Origin: an uncultured Marvinbryantia sp. | Lineage (GTDB): Bacteria; Bacillota; Clostridia; Lachnospirales; Lachnospiraceae | Direction of reading: 5' to 3' | Assembly: GCA_934408725.1 (NCBI GenBank) | Contig: CAKRVB010000002.1 | Span: 1-64,000 of the forward strand | DNA: 64,000 nucleotides | Shown: piece after piece, positions 29,009 through 38,734 of the stretch | Layout of the letters: every line of letters begins with the position of its first letter | Position numbering within the stretch: the stretch's first letter is position 1 | Made by a program: the position numbers and the translations under genes | Notes under the pieces: generated by a model | Databases searched by the model: none | Seen by the model: only the letters and a program-made list of their open reading frames with translations | Told to the model about the DNA's origin: nothing

Positions 29009-30409
29009 TTACGCCTGCTTACCTTTTCTCAGATCTGAATTCTGAGGATTGATACCAATTCCTCTGCTGATGTCTCCGGTGGAATTCTTACCGAATTCAT
29101 AATCATTTCCAGGAAGAATGGCATTCAGTAAAATGCCAGCAATTGCTGCAATAGCGAGACTGGTCAGTGTCACATCCGTTCCTAAAACATGGAAAGTCAG
29201 ACCATCAGAGAATCCCAGGCCACATACCAGAATCACTGCTGCAATAATCAGATTTCTGGACTTGGTAAAGTCTACTTTATTTTCTACAATGTTACGTACA
29301 CCAATAGCGGAAATCATACCATATAAGATAAAACTTACACCGCCAACAATGGCAGACGGCATGGAACCAATGATCTCAGACATCTTTGGAATCATACTCA
29401 ACACCACTGCATAAATAGCTGCCAAACGGATAACCTTCGGATCATACACATGGCTCAGTTCCAGTACACCGGTATTCTCTCCATAAGTGGTGTTGGCAGG
29501 TCCGCCAATCAATGCAGACAGAGAAGTAGCCAGACCATCACCGATCAATGTGCGGTGAAGTCCTGGATCCTCAATAAAATTCTCACCAACAGTAGCAGAA
29601 ATTGCACTGATATCTCCGATATGTTCCATCATAGAAGCCAGTGCAATCGGTGCCATGATCAGAATCGGAGTCAGATGGAACTTACAGATCTCAAATGGTG
29701 GCAGGCCCACAAATCCTGCTGTTGCTACCCTGGAAAAATCCAGAATTGCACTGCCATCTGCATTGGTCACACCTGCTGCATTTAAGATCAGAGCCAGACC
29801 ATAAGAAATCAGCACCCCCATCAGAATCGGGATGATCTTAAACATTCCCCTGCCCCAGATATTAAAGATGATGACAACAGCCAGTGCGGTAAACGCCAGC
29901 AGCCAGTTGGATGATGCATTGCTGATCGCAGATGGTGCCAGACTCAGTCCGATACAGATAATGATTGGACCTGTCACGATTGGTGGCAGGAAATACATGA
30001 CTCTCTTAACGCCTGCTATTTTTACAATCAGTGCCAGTACCAGATATAACAGTCCGGCTACTACAATACCACCGCATGCATACGGAAGCTTTTCTCCCAT
30101 GGTCATATCCGCAAAAATTCCGGTATCCAACTGTGAAACCGTGTAAAATCCACCTAGGAATGCGAAAGATGAGCCAAGAAATGCAGGTACCTTTAACTTC
30201 GTGCAGCAATGAAAAAATAACGTGCCCAGACCGGCACAGAACAGGGTCACCTGTATGGAGAGTCCCTCTCCCTCAAAATAGTTGTTTACCAGAATCGGCA
30301 CCAGAATCGTAGCGCCAAACATGGCAAACATATGCTGTAGTCCCAAAAGCAGAGTCTTTGGAAGACCAATCTTTGAGACATCGCGTATTGCTTCATTTCG
30401 CTCGTTCAT
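29009..30409 (-). CDS. uraA: Uracil permease (NCS2 family)
   Basis: The 466-residue transporter has about 14 helices and the NCS2 pattern, including [12 protein letters not shown] in helix 1, the [16 protein letters not shown] segment (Glu in helix 8) and [22 protein letters not shown]. Uracil specificity is supported by the adjacent upp gene. It starts 66 bases downstream of a strong promoter, with a hairpin in the leader. Confidence 0.93.
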   Translation of the reverse strand: MNERNEAIRDVSKIGLPKTLLLGLQHMFAMFGATILVPILVNNYFEGEGLSIQVTLFCAGLGTLFFHCCTKLKVPAFLGSSFAFLGGFYTVSQLDTGIFADMTMGEKLPYACGGIVVAGLLYLVLALIVKIAGVKRVMYFLPPIVTGPIIICIGLSLAPSAISNASSNWLLAFTALAVVIIFNIWGRGMFKIIPILMGVLISYGLALILNAAGVTNADGSAILDFSRVATAGFVGLPPFEICKFHLTPILIMAPIALASMMEHIGDISAISATVGENFIEDPGLHRTLIGDGLATSLSALIGGPANTTYGENTGVLELSHVYDPKVIRLAAIYAVVLSMIPKMSEIIGSMPSAIVGGVSFILYGMISAIGVRNIVENKVDFTKSRNLIIAAVILVCGLGFSDGLTFHVLGTDVTLTSLAIAAIAGILLNAILPGNDYEFGKNSTGDISRGIGINPQNSDLRKGKQA

Positions 30410-30436
30410 TGTAATCTCCTCTTTCCCTTGTGTGCA

Positions 30437-30456
30437 GATGCAGACTCCCCTGCATC
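30437..30456 (-). promoter_or_regulatory. Hairpin in the uraA leader
   Basis: GATGCAG and CTGCATC form a perfect seven-base stem with a six-base loop, between the promoter and the ribosome site. It has no T-run after it, so it is not a normal terminator. It does not match the PyrR binding-loop pattern I know, and it could stabilise mRNA or bind another regulator. Confidence 0.4.
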
Positions 30457-30475
30457 CGTTATTTTTCTGTTACCT

Positions 30476-30504
30476 ATTATAGTAGTTAACGATCATTTGG
30501 TCAA
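30476..30504 (-). promoter_or_regulatory. Promoter of uraA-upp
   Basis: On the minus strand TTGACC (30504-30499) and a perfect TATAAT (30481-30476) are 17 bases apart. This is one of the strongest vegetative promoters visible in the window. It overlaps the gap after the C39 peptidase gene. Confidence 0.8.
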
Positions 30505-30530
30505 TTGGAAGTGTTTGCTGTAAATTCAAT

Positions 30531-31187
30531 CTATTTTTGTATGTTTTTCACTCCCACCGCCATGACATACTGTGCTTCATGACGCTGTTCCACCAATTCT
30601 TTTTCATATCGAATCACTCCATGATTCTCATATGGATCATTGAAGTAATATCCGATTTCGTCATATCCCACCAGCAGCATACAGTGTTCGTTGGAGATCC
30701 AGGTAAATGTCTTCTCCGGTTCGTCTGCCAGATGCCAGTCCGGTCCGGTCACAGGTTCCTTCATATCAATACAGGCCCAGAACACTACCGGCATTCCCTG
30801 GTCAATATACTTTTTTCTGAGCTTTGTCATGGACGTTCCGGTCTCATCCACTGCCTGAAAGGAACTTCCTGTTACAGACACTTTATCTGAAAATACTCTG
30901 TCCAGCGTCTTGCAGATGACTGGAGCATAGCACCCCATACCATCTTCCCGGTATGGATTTCCGCAGAATACCTTTCTCGGATCTCCGCCATAAATGATTT
31001 CACCTTTGGTCTCAAATTCCTGCTGTTCCAGATACTGCTTAATCCACTCATCCACCGTAATTTCATATCCCAGATACTGTAACAGCATAACCGACGAGAC
31101 GCTTTCGCACCCCGTCGGATATCCTGGACTCTGGCTGAGATACGGAACTTTAATCAGCTGTTTTTCCATTTCCCGCACGCTCTCCAT
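30531..31187 (-). CDS. C39-like cysteine peptidase family protein
   Basis: The 218-residue protein has the C39_2 pattern: PYLSQSPGYPTGCESVSSVMLLQYLGY with the likely nucleophile Cys27, then NEHCMLLVGYDE with the histidine, and FNDPYE with the aspartate. No signal peptide is obvious, so export is uncertain. It overlaps the end of the NhaC gene by 38 bases. An alternative start six codons later (31169) is possible, and neither has a strong ribosome site. Confidence 0.8.
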   Translation of the reverse strand: MESVREMEKQLIKVPYLSQSPGYPTGCESVSSVMLLQYLGYEITVDEWIKQYLEQQEFETKGEIIYGGDPRKVFCGNPYREDGMGCYAPVICKTLDRVFSDKVSVTGSSFQAVDETGTSMTKLRKKYIDQGMPVVFWACIDMKEPVTGPDWHLADEPEKTFTWISNEHCMLLVGYDEIGYYFNDPYENHGVIRYEKELVEQRHEAQYVMAVGVKNIQK

Positions 31188-32688
31188 CGCTCGTATATTT
31201 TCTCATAAAGGTCAGTACCACAAGCAGCATGGCAACACTGACTGCCAGCGTAATCCACCAGATTCTGACAAATCCCGCAATCACATAACCGATTACACAT
31301 ACCACAGCCACAACTGCTGCATACTGCATCTGTGTGGACACATGATTGATATGATTACTCTGGGCTCCTGCCGAAGACATAACCGTAGTATCAGAAATCG
31401 GAGATACATGATCTCCGCAAACTGCACCTGCCAGAACTGCGGATACAGAGATGATCATCATCTCCAGCTGCTTTGCATCCGGGAACATAGCCACCACGAT
31501 CGGAACCAGAATCGCAAAAGTACCCCAGCTGGTTCCTGTAGAAAATGCAAGGAATACGCCAACCATGAACATTACCGCCGGAATGATCACACCTGCAGAA
31601 GTATGTGCACCTACCACACCTCCCACAAATTCTGCCAGTCCCAGGGTATCACTGACTCCTTTCAGTGTCCATGCGAAAATCAGAATCGCTACGGCAGGAA
31701 TCATCAGCCGGAAGCCTTCTACAAAGCTATCCATAAAGCCCTTAAATGTAACTACTTTTCGTGGCAGATAAAGAATCAACATAAAGAAAATGGTAACCAT
31801 AGTCGCAAAAATCAGGCTGGTCTCCGCATCGCATCCTGCAAAAGCAGATACCACATCGGTTGCACCTCCAAGGAAACCGGTATAAACCATAGCTCCGATC
31901 GCTGAAACAATCAAGACCAGTACCGGAAGAATCAGATCATATACTTTTCCATTCGGACATACATCTTCTGTTTTTACATTTTCAAATTCTTCTGCTCCAC
32001 TGGTGAACAGATCCCCTTTTTGCGCATTCTCCTCATGTTTTTTCATCAAGCCAAAATCAAATCCGCTCACACAGATATAGACTACCATGATAATGGTCAG
32101 AATGGCATACAGATTATACGGTATGGTTCTGAGGAACAGCTGAAATCCGGTAATACCGGCATCCGCCGGCACATAGGAATTGACTGCTGCCGCCCAGCTG
32201 GAAACTGGTGCTATGATGCAGATCGGTGCTGCTGTCGCATCAATGATATAGGCCAGCTTTGCTCTTGAAATCTTGAACCGGTCTGTCACCGGCCGCATGA
32301 CAGACCCCACAGTCAGACAGTTAAAGTAGTCATCCACGAAAATCAGAACACCAAGGCCGGTAGTTGCCAGCATAGCCGTTTTTCTGGACTTAATATGCTT
32401 TCCAGCCCAGTTACCGTAAGCCGCCGATCCGCCTGACTTTGACATCAATACAATGATCATGCCAAGCAGTACGTCAAAAATTAAAATGTTCAGATTCATG
32501 CTGCTTTTCATAATATCAAACAACGTTACAAATGCATTCCATGGGTGAAACCCTGTACAGAGCAGTGCCCCCAAAGCCACTCCCAGGAACAGGGAACTAT
32601 ATACTTCTTTTGTTACCAGTGCCAGAACAATAGCCAGTAATGGCGGCAATAGCGCCCAGGCTGTTCCGATAAAAATTGATCCGTCCAT
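31150..32688 (-). CDS. NhaC-family Na+/H+ antiporter
   Basis: I chose the ATG at 32688, preceded by GAAGGGA; the longer open frame has 49 more residues that look non-coding. The 512-residue membrane protein has about 11-12 helices with VFVDDYFNCLTVGSVMRPVTD, GTSWGTFAILVPI and GDHVSPISDTTVMSSAGAQ, all characteristic of the NhaC/TetA-like family. It probably exchanges sodium, or a carboxylate/amine pair, for protons. The next gene overlaps its end. Confidence 0.88.
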   Translation of the reverse strand: MDGSIFIGTAWALLPPLLAIVLALVTKEVYSSLFLGVALGALLCTGFHPWNAFVTLFDIMKSSMNLNILIFDVLLGMIIVLMSKSGGSAAYGNWAGKHIKSRKTAMLATTGLGVLIFVDDYFNCLTVGSVMRPVTDRFKISRAKLAYIIDATAAPICIIAPVSSWAAAVNSYVPADAGITGFQLFLRTIPYNLYAILTIIMVVYICVSGFDFGLMKKHEENAQKGDLFTSGAEEFENVKTEDVCPNGKVYDLILPVLVLIVSAIGAMVYTGFLGGATDVVSAFAGCDAETSLIFATMVTIFFMLILYLPRKVVTFKGFMDSFVEGFRLMIPAVAILIFAWTLKGVSDTLGLAEFVGGVVGAHTSAGVIIPAVMFMVGVFLAFSTGTSWGTFAILVPIVVAMFPDAKQLEMMIISVSAVLAGAVCGDHVSPISDTTVMSSAGAQSNHINHVSTQMQYAAVVAVVCVIGYVIAGFVRIWWITLAVSVAMLLVVLTFMRKYTSDGERAGNGKTAD

Positions 32689-32710
32689 ACTCTCTTTCCC
32701 TTCTCTTTGA

Positions 32711-32742
32711 AAACGGTTCAGAATCTGAATCCTGAACCGTTT
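32711..32742 (-). terminator. Terminator after the 540-residue secreted protein gene
   Basis: A perfect 11-bp stem (AAACGGTTCAG at 32711-32721, partner 32732-32742) with a ten-base loop ends in TTTTC on the minus strand. It begins ten bases after the stop at 32753 and separates that gene from NhaC. Confidence 0.75.
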
Positions 32743-32752
32743 ATAATTTATA

Positions 32753-34375
32753 TTACTCTGTCTCAGCTTCTGTGCCTGTATCAACTGGCATTTCTTCCTC
32801 TGCCAGTCCCCATTTTTCCATCCAGCTTTCTGCATTATTCTGCAGTTCCATCACAAGTTCCATCACATCTGTGGTATCCATATCAGCCAGCATATCTACC
32901 TCTGCCGGTGTTTCGATCTTCTCATACTCTGCATTGATCGTCACATATCCGCTTAAAATCGGTATCTGTTCTCCTTCTGCAGATACAGTTACATTATTTA
33001 ATGTCCAGGTGAAGCCCTTTCCTGCGGTCACATCTTCAAAGGTACTGTCAATGGCCATCCCCACATCAGAACCGCTCTCTTCGTCCGGAACAGATACTTT
33101 GATGTTCATTGATCCAGACTCCGCATCAAAATTCATAGCAAAAATATCTGCGTCCAGATACGTTTCTTCTGCATCAGAAACCTTCAGATTTACATTCATG
33201 TCCATGGAAGTATCTGTCATTTCATTGTCAAATGCATAAGCCAGATGCATGACATTCTCTTCATTGCCTTCTTCATAAATATCCATATCCATGTCAAATC
33301 CGGCTGCCATATTGGACGGATCTGCAAAGGTATATAACATATCCATAACCATAATAGTCGGTTCCTGTGCTTCTGTTGCAGCGGTCACTTCTTCTGTCTC
33401 AGATTCAGCTTCTGCATCATCATACAGATCAGAAACAGTGTCATTCTGTTCTTCCATCAGACTTTCATCCATCTTCATGGTCATAGACATCTTCGTTACC
33501 TGATCATTCTCTACCCAATAGGTGACCGTAAACTGATCTCCCAGTATTGCTTTGCTCTGTTCCAGTGCTTCTTCCATGGTCTGGTTGAAATCTTCCACAT
33601 CAGATATACCAGAAGCGCTCAATACAGAGGAAAGCTCTGTCAGCAGATCACGATAAATATTTACCACGCTCTCGGTATCGTACGTAGCATCATAGAATGT
33701 TACTCCTGGATACTTCTCGTCTTCTCTTGTTTCCACATTCATGGCATCTTCTGCCGACTTTGTTGCTTTTTCCAGAATTGCCTTAATATTTCCAACCAGA
33801 TCTGTGGTATCGGCAGCAGAAGCAGTTCCATCCGGGAAGAACTTCAGATCAATATCTTCTGGCATATTCAGTTCTCCAAACATCTGCTCCCATACAGAAC
33901 CATTATACTGATCCTGAAAACTTCCAGCCTTCAGTCCCACCGTCTTTGATAAGAATTCTGGCAAAGTCAGTGCCAGCTGATTCTCATCTCCATAGAGAGA
34001 AAGACTTGCAATATCTTCTGAATTCACCGCTGCAGCCAACTTAAACAGCCACTGCTTATCCGTCAGATCCACTGTGGTATCTGCTGTCAGTCCCAAATCC
34101 CCCTGTAATTCTTCCGGCAGTCCTGCATCTTTCAGAAGTACTTCTGGAATTGTCAGATTCGCTGCCACCTGAGCACCGCCCGCATTCATAGCCTCTACCA
34201 GTGCATCCCAGTCCAGCATATTGCTGATCGGAGATGGAGTCTCTGCCTCATTCTGCTTTTCCAGGATTGCATTCAAATCATCCAACGGTGCTGCACCTGC
34301 TGAAACCTGTAAGGAAACCACACCCACTGCTGTAACAACTACCGTCTTGCCTAACCATTTTTTTAATTTGCTCAT
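32753..34375 (-). CDS. Large secreted protein of unknown function
   Basis: The 540-residue protein starts with a signal peptide (KKWLGKTVVVTAVGVVSLQV, cleavage near SAGA at 26-29). The mature protein is very acidic and unusually rich in Met and Asp, with many alternating strands (for example DMDMDIYEEGNEENV and TKMSMTMKMDESLM). A low-complexity Glu/Thr linker lies near 330-345. No lipobox, LPXTG or known catalytic motif is visible. A lipoprotein-like beta-sheet fold that measures or binds a ligand is possible. It is divergent from galK. Confidence 0.7.
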   Translation of the reverse strand: MSKLKKWLGKTVVVTAVGVVSLQVSAGAAPLDDLNAILEKQNEAETPSPISNMLDWDALVEAMNAGGAQVAANLTIPEVLLKDAGLPEELQGDLGLTADTTVDLTDKQWLFKLAAAVNSEDIASLSLYGDENQLALTLPEFLSKTVGLKAGSFQDQYNGSVWEQMFGELNMPEDIDLKFFPDGTASAADTTDLVGNIKAILEKATKSAEDAMNVETREDEKYPGVTFYDATYDTESVVNIYRDLLTELSSVLSASGISDVEDFNQTMEEALEQSKAILGDQFTVTYWVENDQVTKMSMTMKMDESLMEEQNDTVSDLYDDAEAESETEEVTAATEAQEPTIMVMDMLYTFADPSNMAAGFDMDMDIYEEGNEENVMHLAYAFDNEMTDTSMDMNVNLKVSDAEETYLDADIFAMNFDAESGSMNIKVSVPDEESGSDVGMAIDSTFEDVTAGKGFTWTLNNVTVSAEGEQIPILSGYVTINAEYEKIETPAEVDMLADMDTTDVMELVMELQNNAESWMEKWGLAEEEMPVDTGTEAETE

Positions 34376-34535
34376 ATCTTCCTCCCATATAGTAGAAATT
34401 TTTTATGATCTTATTTGAATCATACATGAAAATATGATTTCTTGCAATATAAATGTAGCAATTTCACTAATTACCCGTTATAATAGAATGTGATTTGATA
34501 AAAAATAACTTTACCATAACAGGGGGACAGGGAAT

Positions 34536-35708
34536 ATGAATTTTTCTATTGCTGAAATGAAGGAAACGTTTCAGAAGCTTTATCACACAGAGGCTGACCT
34601 TCCGGTTTATTTTGCACCGGGTCGTGTGAATCTGATCGGAGAACATACTGATTATAATGGTGGACATGTATTTCCATGTGCACTGACTCTTGGTACCTAT
34701 GGTATGATTCTTCCAAGGGAAGATCGTGTGTTACGTTTTTATTCCATGAATTTTTCCAAGGCAGGTGTGATTGAGTCTTCGCTGGATGACCTGACTCCTT
34801 CTGATCAGGCTGGATGGACTAACTATCCAAAGGGCGTAATGTGGACTTTTGCCAAACGTGGCTGTCCGATTCCAAAGGGTGCTGATATCTTAATCTACGG
34901 AGATATTCCTGCTGGTTCCGGGCTCTCTTCTTCCGCATCTCTGGAAGTTCTCACAGGACTGATGCTGCGTGAAACCTTTGGATTTGATTTTACCAATCAG
35001 GATCTGGCTCTCATCGGTCAGTATTCTGAAAATAATTTTAATGGAATGAACTGCGGTATCATGGATCAGTTTGCCAGTGCTATGGGTAAAAAGGACTGTG
35101 CTATCTTCCTGGATACCAACACTCTGAATTATGAATACGCACCAGTGAAGCTGGAAGATGCCAAGATCGTCATTACCAACAGTAATGTAAAACACAGCCT
35201 GGTTGGCTCTGCATATAATGACAGAAGGAATGAATGTGAGACTGCTTTGAAGGATCTGCAGAAAGTAGCAGACATCGCCTCCCTTGGGGATCTGACGGAA
35301 GAGCAGTTTGAAAAGCTTAAGATTCATATCGTAGATCCGATCTGCCAGCGTCGTGCCAAACATGCTGTTTATGAAAACCAGCGTACGATCCAGGCAGTAA
35401 AAGCCTTAAAAGAAAATCGTATCGATGAGTTCGGAAAGCTGATGAACGCTTCCCATATTTCTCTTCGTGATGACTATGAAGTATCCTGCAAAGAAACAGA
35501 TATTCTTGCAGAACTGGCATGGACGATTCCTGGAGTGATCGGTTCCCGTATCACCGGTGGGGGATTTGGCGGATGTACCGTCAGCATTGTAAAAAATGAT
35601 GCCGTAGATACTTTTATCGACACTATCAAGCCTGCATATAAAAAACAGACAGGTATCGACGCAGATTTCTATATTGTAGATATCGGAGATGGCGCAAGAA
35701 AATTATAA
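34536..35708 (+). CDS. galK: Galactokinase
   Basis: GalK phosphorylates galactose in the Leloir pathway. The 390-residue protein has the substrate motif GRVNLIGEHTDYNGG (29-43), the GHMP ATP loop GSGLSSSASLEV, and the C-terminal GGGFGGCTVSIV. It starts after GGGGACAGGGAAT and ends at a very strong palindromic terminator. No galT or galE lies nearby, so it is a stand-alone gene here. Confidence 0.97.
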   Translation: MNFSIAEMKETFQKLYHTEADLPVYFAPGRVNLIGEHTDYNGGHVFPCALTLGTYGMILPREDRVLRFYSMNFSKAGVIESSLDDLTPSDQAGWTNYPKGVMWTFAKRGCPIPKGADILIYGDIPAGSGLSSSASLEVLTGLMLRETFGFDFTNQDLALIGQYSENNFNGMNCGIMDQFASAMGKKDCAIFLDTNTLNYEYAPVKLEDAKIVITNSNVKHSLVGSAYNDRRNECETALKDLQKVADIASLGDLTEEQFEKLKIHIVDPICQRRAKHAVYENQRTIQAVKALKENRIDEFGKLMNASHISLRDDYEVSCKETDILAELAWTIPGVIGSRITGGGFGGCTVSIVKNDAVDTFIDTIKPAYKKQTGIDADFYIVDIGDGARKL

Positions 35709-35726
35709 TCTGGAAATTGTTTCTGA

Positions 35727-35782
35727 CAGAAATTCCGGCATCGATTGGAAAGTTTAAACTTTTCTCGATGCCGGAATTTCTG
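35727..35782. terminator. Bidirectional terminator between galK and the CobW GTPase gene
   Basis: An 18-bp perfect stem (35727-35744 with 35765-35782) encloses a 20-base centre that is itself nearly palindromic (AAAGTTTAAACTTT). It serves galK on the plus strand (T-rich after 35783) and the CobW gene that ends at 35785 on the minus strand. Confidence 0.85.
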
Positions 35783-35784
35783 CT

Positions 35785-36720
35785 TTATTTTTTCAAATAC
35801 TGATCTATCTTCTCCTGGTTCAGCTGTTCACCGATGACAATGATGACTTCCTGTCCATTTGCGATCGGTTCCACTGACATCTGATCATGAGTGATATTGC
35901 ACTCCAGCCAGCTTTCGTCTTTTTCTTTTAAGAATCCCTTGATCCGGAATACTCTTCCACATTCCTCATCCTTCAGGATTGCCTCTGCTGCTTTCTTCAG
36001 TTCTTCTGGCTGAATTGGCAGATTCATATAATAAACAGACGAATATGCCTCCCTCTGATCCATCCAAAATTTGGCACAATGATCTGTGCGATATCCACTT
36101 TTGATCAATTCTTCAAACTCTTCCGCCTGCATTTCGTTCCAGTTTTTTCGACAAATGTCCTTTTCCAGTACCCGGTTGCACTGAAATTCTTCCAACGCAT
36201 TCTGCAAGAAATTTTCTGTAGCTTTCTCCTGTACCTCACTGACACACTGAGTCCTGCTCATGAGTACTTTTCCCGCACAGGTCAGTTGCTGCGCCAACAT
36301 ATATCTGGAGCTTTCTGACAGATCCAGATTCAGCCCGGCATCTACAATCGTAAAGACAGAACCAATCTCATACCAGCGATCCAGTGGTTCCTCCCGCAGG
36401 ATATCAAAGAATTCATCCACATCAAAAATTCCGGATGGTTCAATCAAAACCCGGTCGTATCCACACATTCCCATAGAGATCAGCTTCGTCTTAAACCTCC
36501 GTCTGTGACAGTCTTCATCACAGCCCCCGGCCACCATCTCCAGCTCACATTTTTCTCCCATCAGATCCTGCAGCAACATCATATCTACATTCACCGCGCC
36601 AAAATCATTTTCAAGAATGCAGATATTCTCTCCGGTATCCATCAGGTATTTGGCATATTTTTTTATAAACGTGGTTTTACCGGATCCCAGAAATCCGGTA
36701 ATCAAATCTACTTTTACCAT
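35785..36720 (-). CDS. CobW/G3E family GTP-binding protein
   Basis: The 311-residue protein has Walker A GFLGSGKTT (9-17) and the ENDFG and EPSGI motifs of G3E GTPases (COG0523) that deliver metals such as zinc, cobalt or iron. The usual CxCC metal motif is replaced by a CDEDC spacing in MVAGGCDEDCHRRR. A C-terminal CobW-C-like part follows. I chose the ATG at 36720 because AGGG lies five bases before it. Target and metal are unknown. Confidence 0.88.
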   Translation of the reverse strand: MVKVDLITGFLGSGKTTFIKKYAKYLMDTGENICILENDFGAVNVDMMLLQDLMGEKCELEMVAGGCDEDCHRRRFKTKLISMGMCGYDRVLIEPSGIFDVDEFFDILREEPLDRWYEIGSVFTIVDAGLNLDLSESSRYMLAQQLTCAGKVLMSRTQCVSEVQEKATENFLQNALEEFQCNRVLEKDICRKNWNEMQAEEFEELIKSGYRTDHCAKFWMDQREAYSSVYYMNLPIQPEELKKAAEAILKDEECGRVFRIKGFLKEKDESWLECNITHDQMSVEPIANGQEVIIVIGEQLNQEKIDQYLKK

Positions 36721-36774
36721 ATCTTCCCTCATATCAACGCGGCATCTTCATTTCACTTCGGTCGGTGCCCGCGT

Positions 36775-36808
36775 AAAAAGAATCGGGTGTGAAATTCACA
36801 CCCGATTC
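36775..36808 (-). terminator. Terminator of pckA
   Basis: On the minus strand GAATCGGGTGTGA (36808-36796) pairs perfectly with TCACACCCGATTC (36792-36780) around a three-base loop and is followed by TTTTT. It lies about 30 bases after the pckA stop. Confidence 0.85.
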
Positions 36809-36837
36809 ATATTAATCTTCACTATGCAATTTGCATC

Positions 36838-38442
36838 TTACAGCTGTGGTCCTGCTGCAACCAGTGCTTTACCAGCTTCATTTCCTTCGTATTTAGCGAA
36901 GTTCTTGATGAATCTGCCAGCCAGGTCTTTTGCTTTTTCTTCCCATTCAGAAGCGTCTGCATATGTGTCACGAGGATCCAGGATTCCTGTATCAACACCA
37001 TTCAGTTCTGTAGGAACTTCGAAGTTGAACATTGGAATTGTCTTTGTAGGAGCTGTCTTGATATCTCCGTTCAGGATTGCATCGATGATACCACGAGTAT
37101 CTTTGATGGAGATACGTTTTCCAGTTCCGTTCCATCCTGTGTTAACCAGGTAAGCTTTTGCTCCGCTCTTTTCCATCTTCTTAACCAGCTCTTCTGCATA
37201 TTTTGTAGGATGCAGTTCCAGGAATGCCTGACCAAAGCAAGCTGAGAAAGTAGGTGTAGGTTCTGTAATTCCACGTTCTGTACCAGCCAGTTTAGCTGTG
37301 AAACCAGACAGGAAGTAGTACTGTGTCTGTTCTGGTGTCAGAATAGATACTGGAGGAAGTACTCCAAATGCATCTGCTGACAGGAAGATTACGTTCTTAG
37401 CTGCCGGAGCTGAAGAAACTGGGCGAACAATGTTTTCGATGTGATCGATTGGGTAGGAAACACGAGTGTTTTCTGTTACGCTCTTATCAGCGAAATCGAT
37501 CTTGCCATCTGCTGCAACTGTAACGTTCTCAAGAAGAGCGTCACGTCTGATTGCATTGTAGATATCTGGTTCAGATTCTTTATCCAGGTTGATAACTTTT
37601 GCGTAGCATCCACCTTCAAAGTTGAATACGCCGTTGTCATCCCAGCCGTGTTCGTCATCACCGATCAGAAGTCTCTTAGGATCTGTGGAAAGTGTTGTCT
37701 TACCTGTTCCGGACAGACCAAAGAAGATTGCGGTGTTTTCACCATTCATATCTGTGTTAGCTGAGCAGTGCATTGCTGCAATGCCCTTCAGTGGCAGGTA
37801 GTAGTTCATCATAGAGAACATACCTTTTTTCATTTCTCCGCCGTACCATGTGTTAATGATAACCTGTTCACGGCTTGTGATGTTGAATGCTACACATGTT
37901 TCGGAGTTCAGTCCTAATTCTTTGTAGTTTTCAACTTTTGCTTTAGAAGCGTTATATACAACGAAGTCTGGCTCGAATGTTTCAAGTTCTTCCGCTGATG
38001 GTGTGATGAACATGTTTGTGATGAAGTGTGCCTGCCATGCTACTTCAACGATGAAACGAACTGCCATACGTGTATCTTTGTTAGCTCCACAGAAAGCATC
38101 TACTACGAACAGTCTCTTGTTGCAAAGTTCTTTCTTAGCAATGTCTTTTACTGCTGCCCATACGTTTTCTGGCATTGGATGGTTGTCGTTCTTGTATTCA
38201 TCTGTTGTCCACCATACAGTATCTTTGGAATTCTCATCCATAACAATGTATTTATCTTTAGGAGAACGTCCTGTGTAAATACCTGTCATAACGTTCACTG
38301 CACCAAGTTCTGTAACCCGTCCTACTTCATAGCCTTCCAGCCCAGCTTTTGTTTCTTCTTCAAACAGCTGTTCATATGAAGGATTGTGAACGATTTCTGT
38401 TGTTCCGGTGATGCCATACTTGCTTAAATTGATCTCTGCCAT
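36838..38442 (-). CDS. pckA: Phosphoenolpyruvate carboxykinase (ATP)
   Basis: PckA interconverts oxaloacetate and PEP with ATP/ADP. In fermenting anaerobes it often runs toward oxaloacetate, making ATP. The 534-residue protein has the ATP-type signatures, the P-loop [11 protein letters not shown] after [17 protein letters not shown], and [12 protein letters not shown]. Its codon use looks like that of a highly expressed gene. It lies behind a clear promoter and a structured leader of about 110 bases. Confidence 0.97.
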   Translation of the reverse strand: MAEINLSKYGITGTTEIVHNPSYEQLFEEETKAGLEGYEVGRVTELGAVNVMTGIYTGRSPKDKYIVMDENSKDTVWWTTDEYKNDNHPMPENVWAAVKDIAKKELCNKRLFVVDAFCGANKDTRMAVRFIVEVAWQAHFITNMFITPSAEELETFEPDFVVYNASKAKVENYKELGLNSETCVAFNITSREQVIINTWYGGEMKKGMFSMMNYYLPLKGIAAMHCSANTDMNGENTAIFFGLSGTGKTTLSTDPKRLLIGDDEHGWDDNGVFNFEGGCYAKVINLDKESEPDIYNAIRRDALLENVTVAADGKIDFADKSVTENTRVSYPIDHIENIVRPVSSAPAAKNVIFLSADAFGVLPPVSILTPEQTQYYFLSGFTAKLAGTERGITEPTPTFSACFGQAFLELHPTKYAEELVKKMEKSGAKAYLVNTGWNGTGKRISIKDTRGIIDAILNGDIKTAPTKTIPMFNFEVPTELNGVDTGILDPRDTYADASEWEEKAKDLAGRFIKNFAKYEGNEAGKALVAAGPQL

Positions 38443-38480
38443 CTTCCATTAACCTCTTTTCTTTCCTAGTATCTAATTTT

Positions 38481-38514
38481 GATAACCGCCTGCAAATGCA
38501 GGAAATACGGTATC
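38481..38514 (-). promoter_or_regulatory. Structured pckA leader hairpin
   Basis: In the pckA leader, CCTGCA and TGCAGG form a perfect inner stem with a two-base loop, flanked by a longer GATACCG.../CGGTTATC pairing with a bulge. A second small hairpin (GGAGA...TCTCC) lies upstream near 38530-38548. No T-run follows, so it is not a terminator. It may stabilise the mRNA or be a regulatory leader of unknown class. Confidence 0.4.
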
Positions 38515-38555
38515 TTTCTCATCAACGGGAGATTGTTGCCTTCTCCACAGATGTT

Positions 38556-38584
38556 AGTATACAAAATAAGTTTGAAGAAATCAA
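38556..38584 (-). promoter_or_regulatory. Promoter of pckA
   Basis: On the minus strand TTGATT (38584-38579) and TATACT (38561-38556) are 17 bases apart. It is upstream of the structured leader. Confidence 0.7.
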
Positions 38585-38734
38585 CTAAAATTATTCATAA
38601 TTTTTGTATACATTTTCTTATTCATCTCAGCAGGATTCCTTATATCTTCTATTCATATTATCTAATTGTAAATCTATATTCAATGTGCTAACATATGCGA
38701 AGCGAAGACTTTGCTTTTATTAAGGATAGGTATT

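Noticed and set aside
30994..31905. 303-residue plus-strand open frame
   Set aside because: It is antisense to the NhaC antiporter and C39 genes, and is rich in His and Cys as typical of reverse frames.
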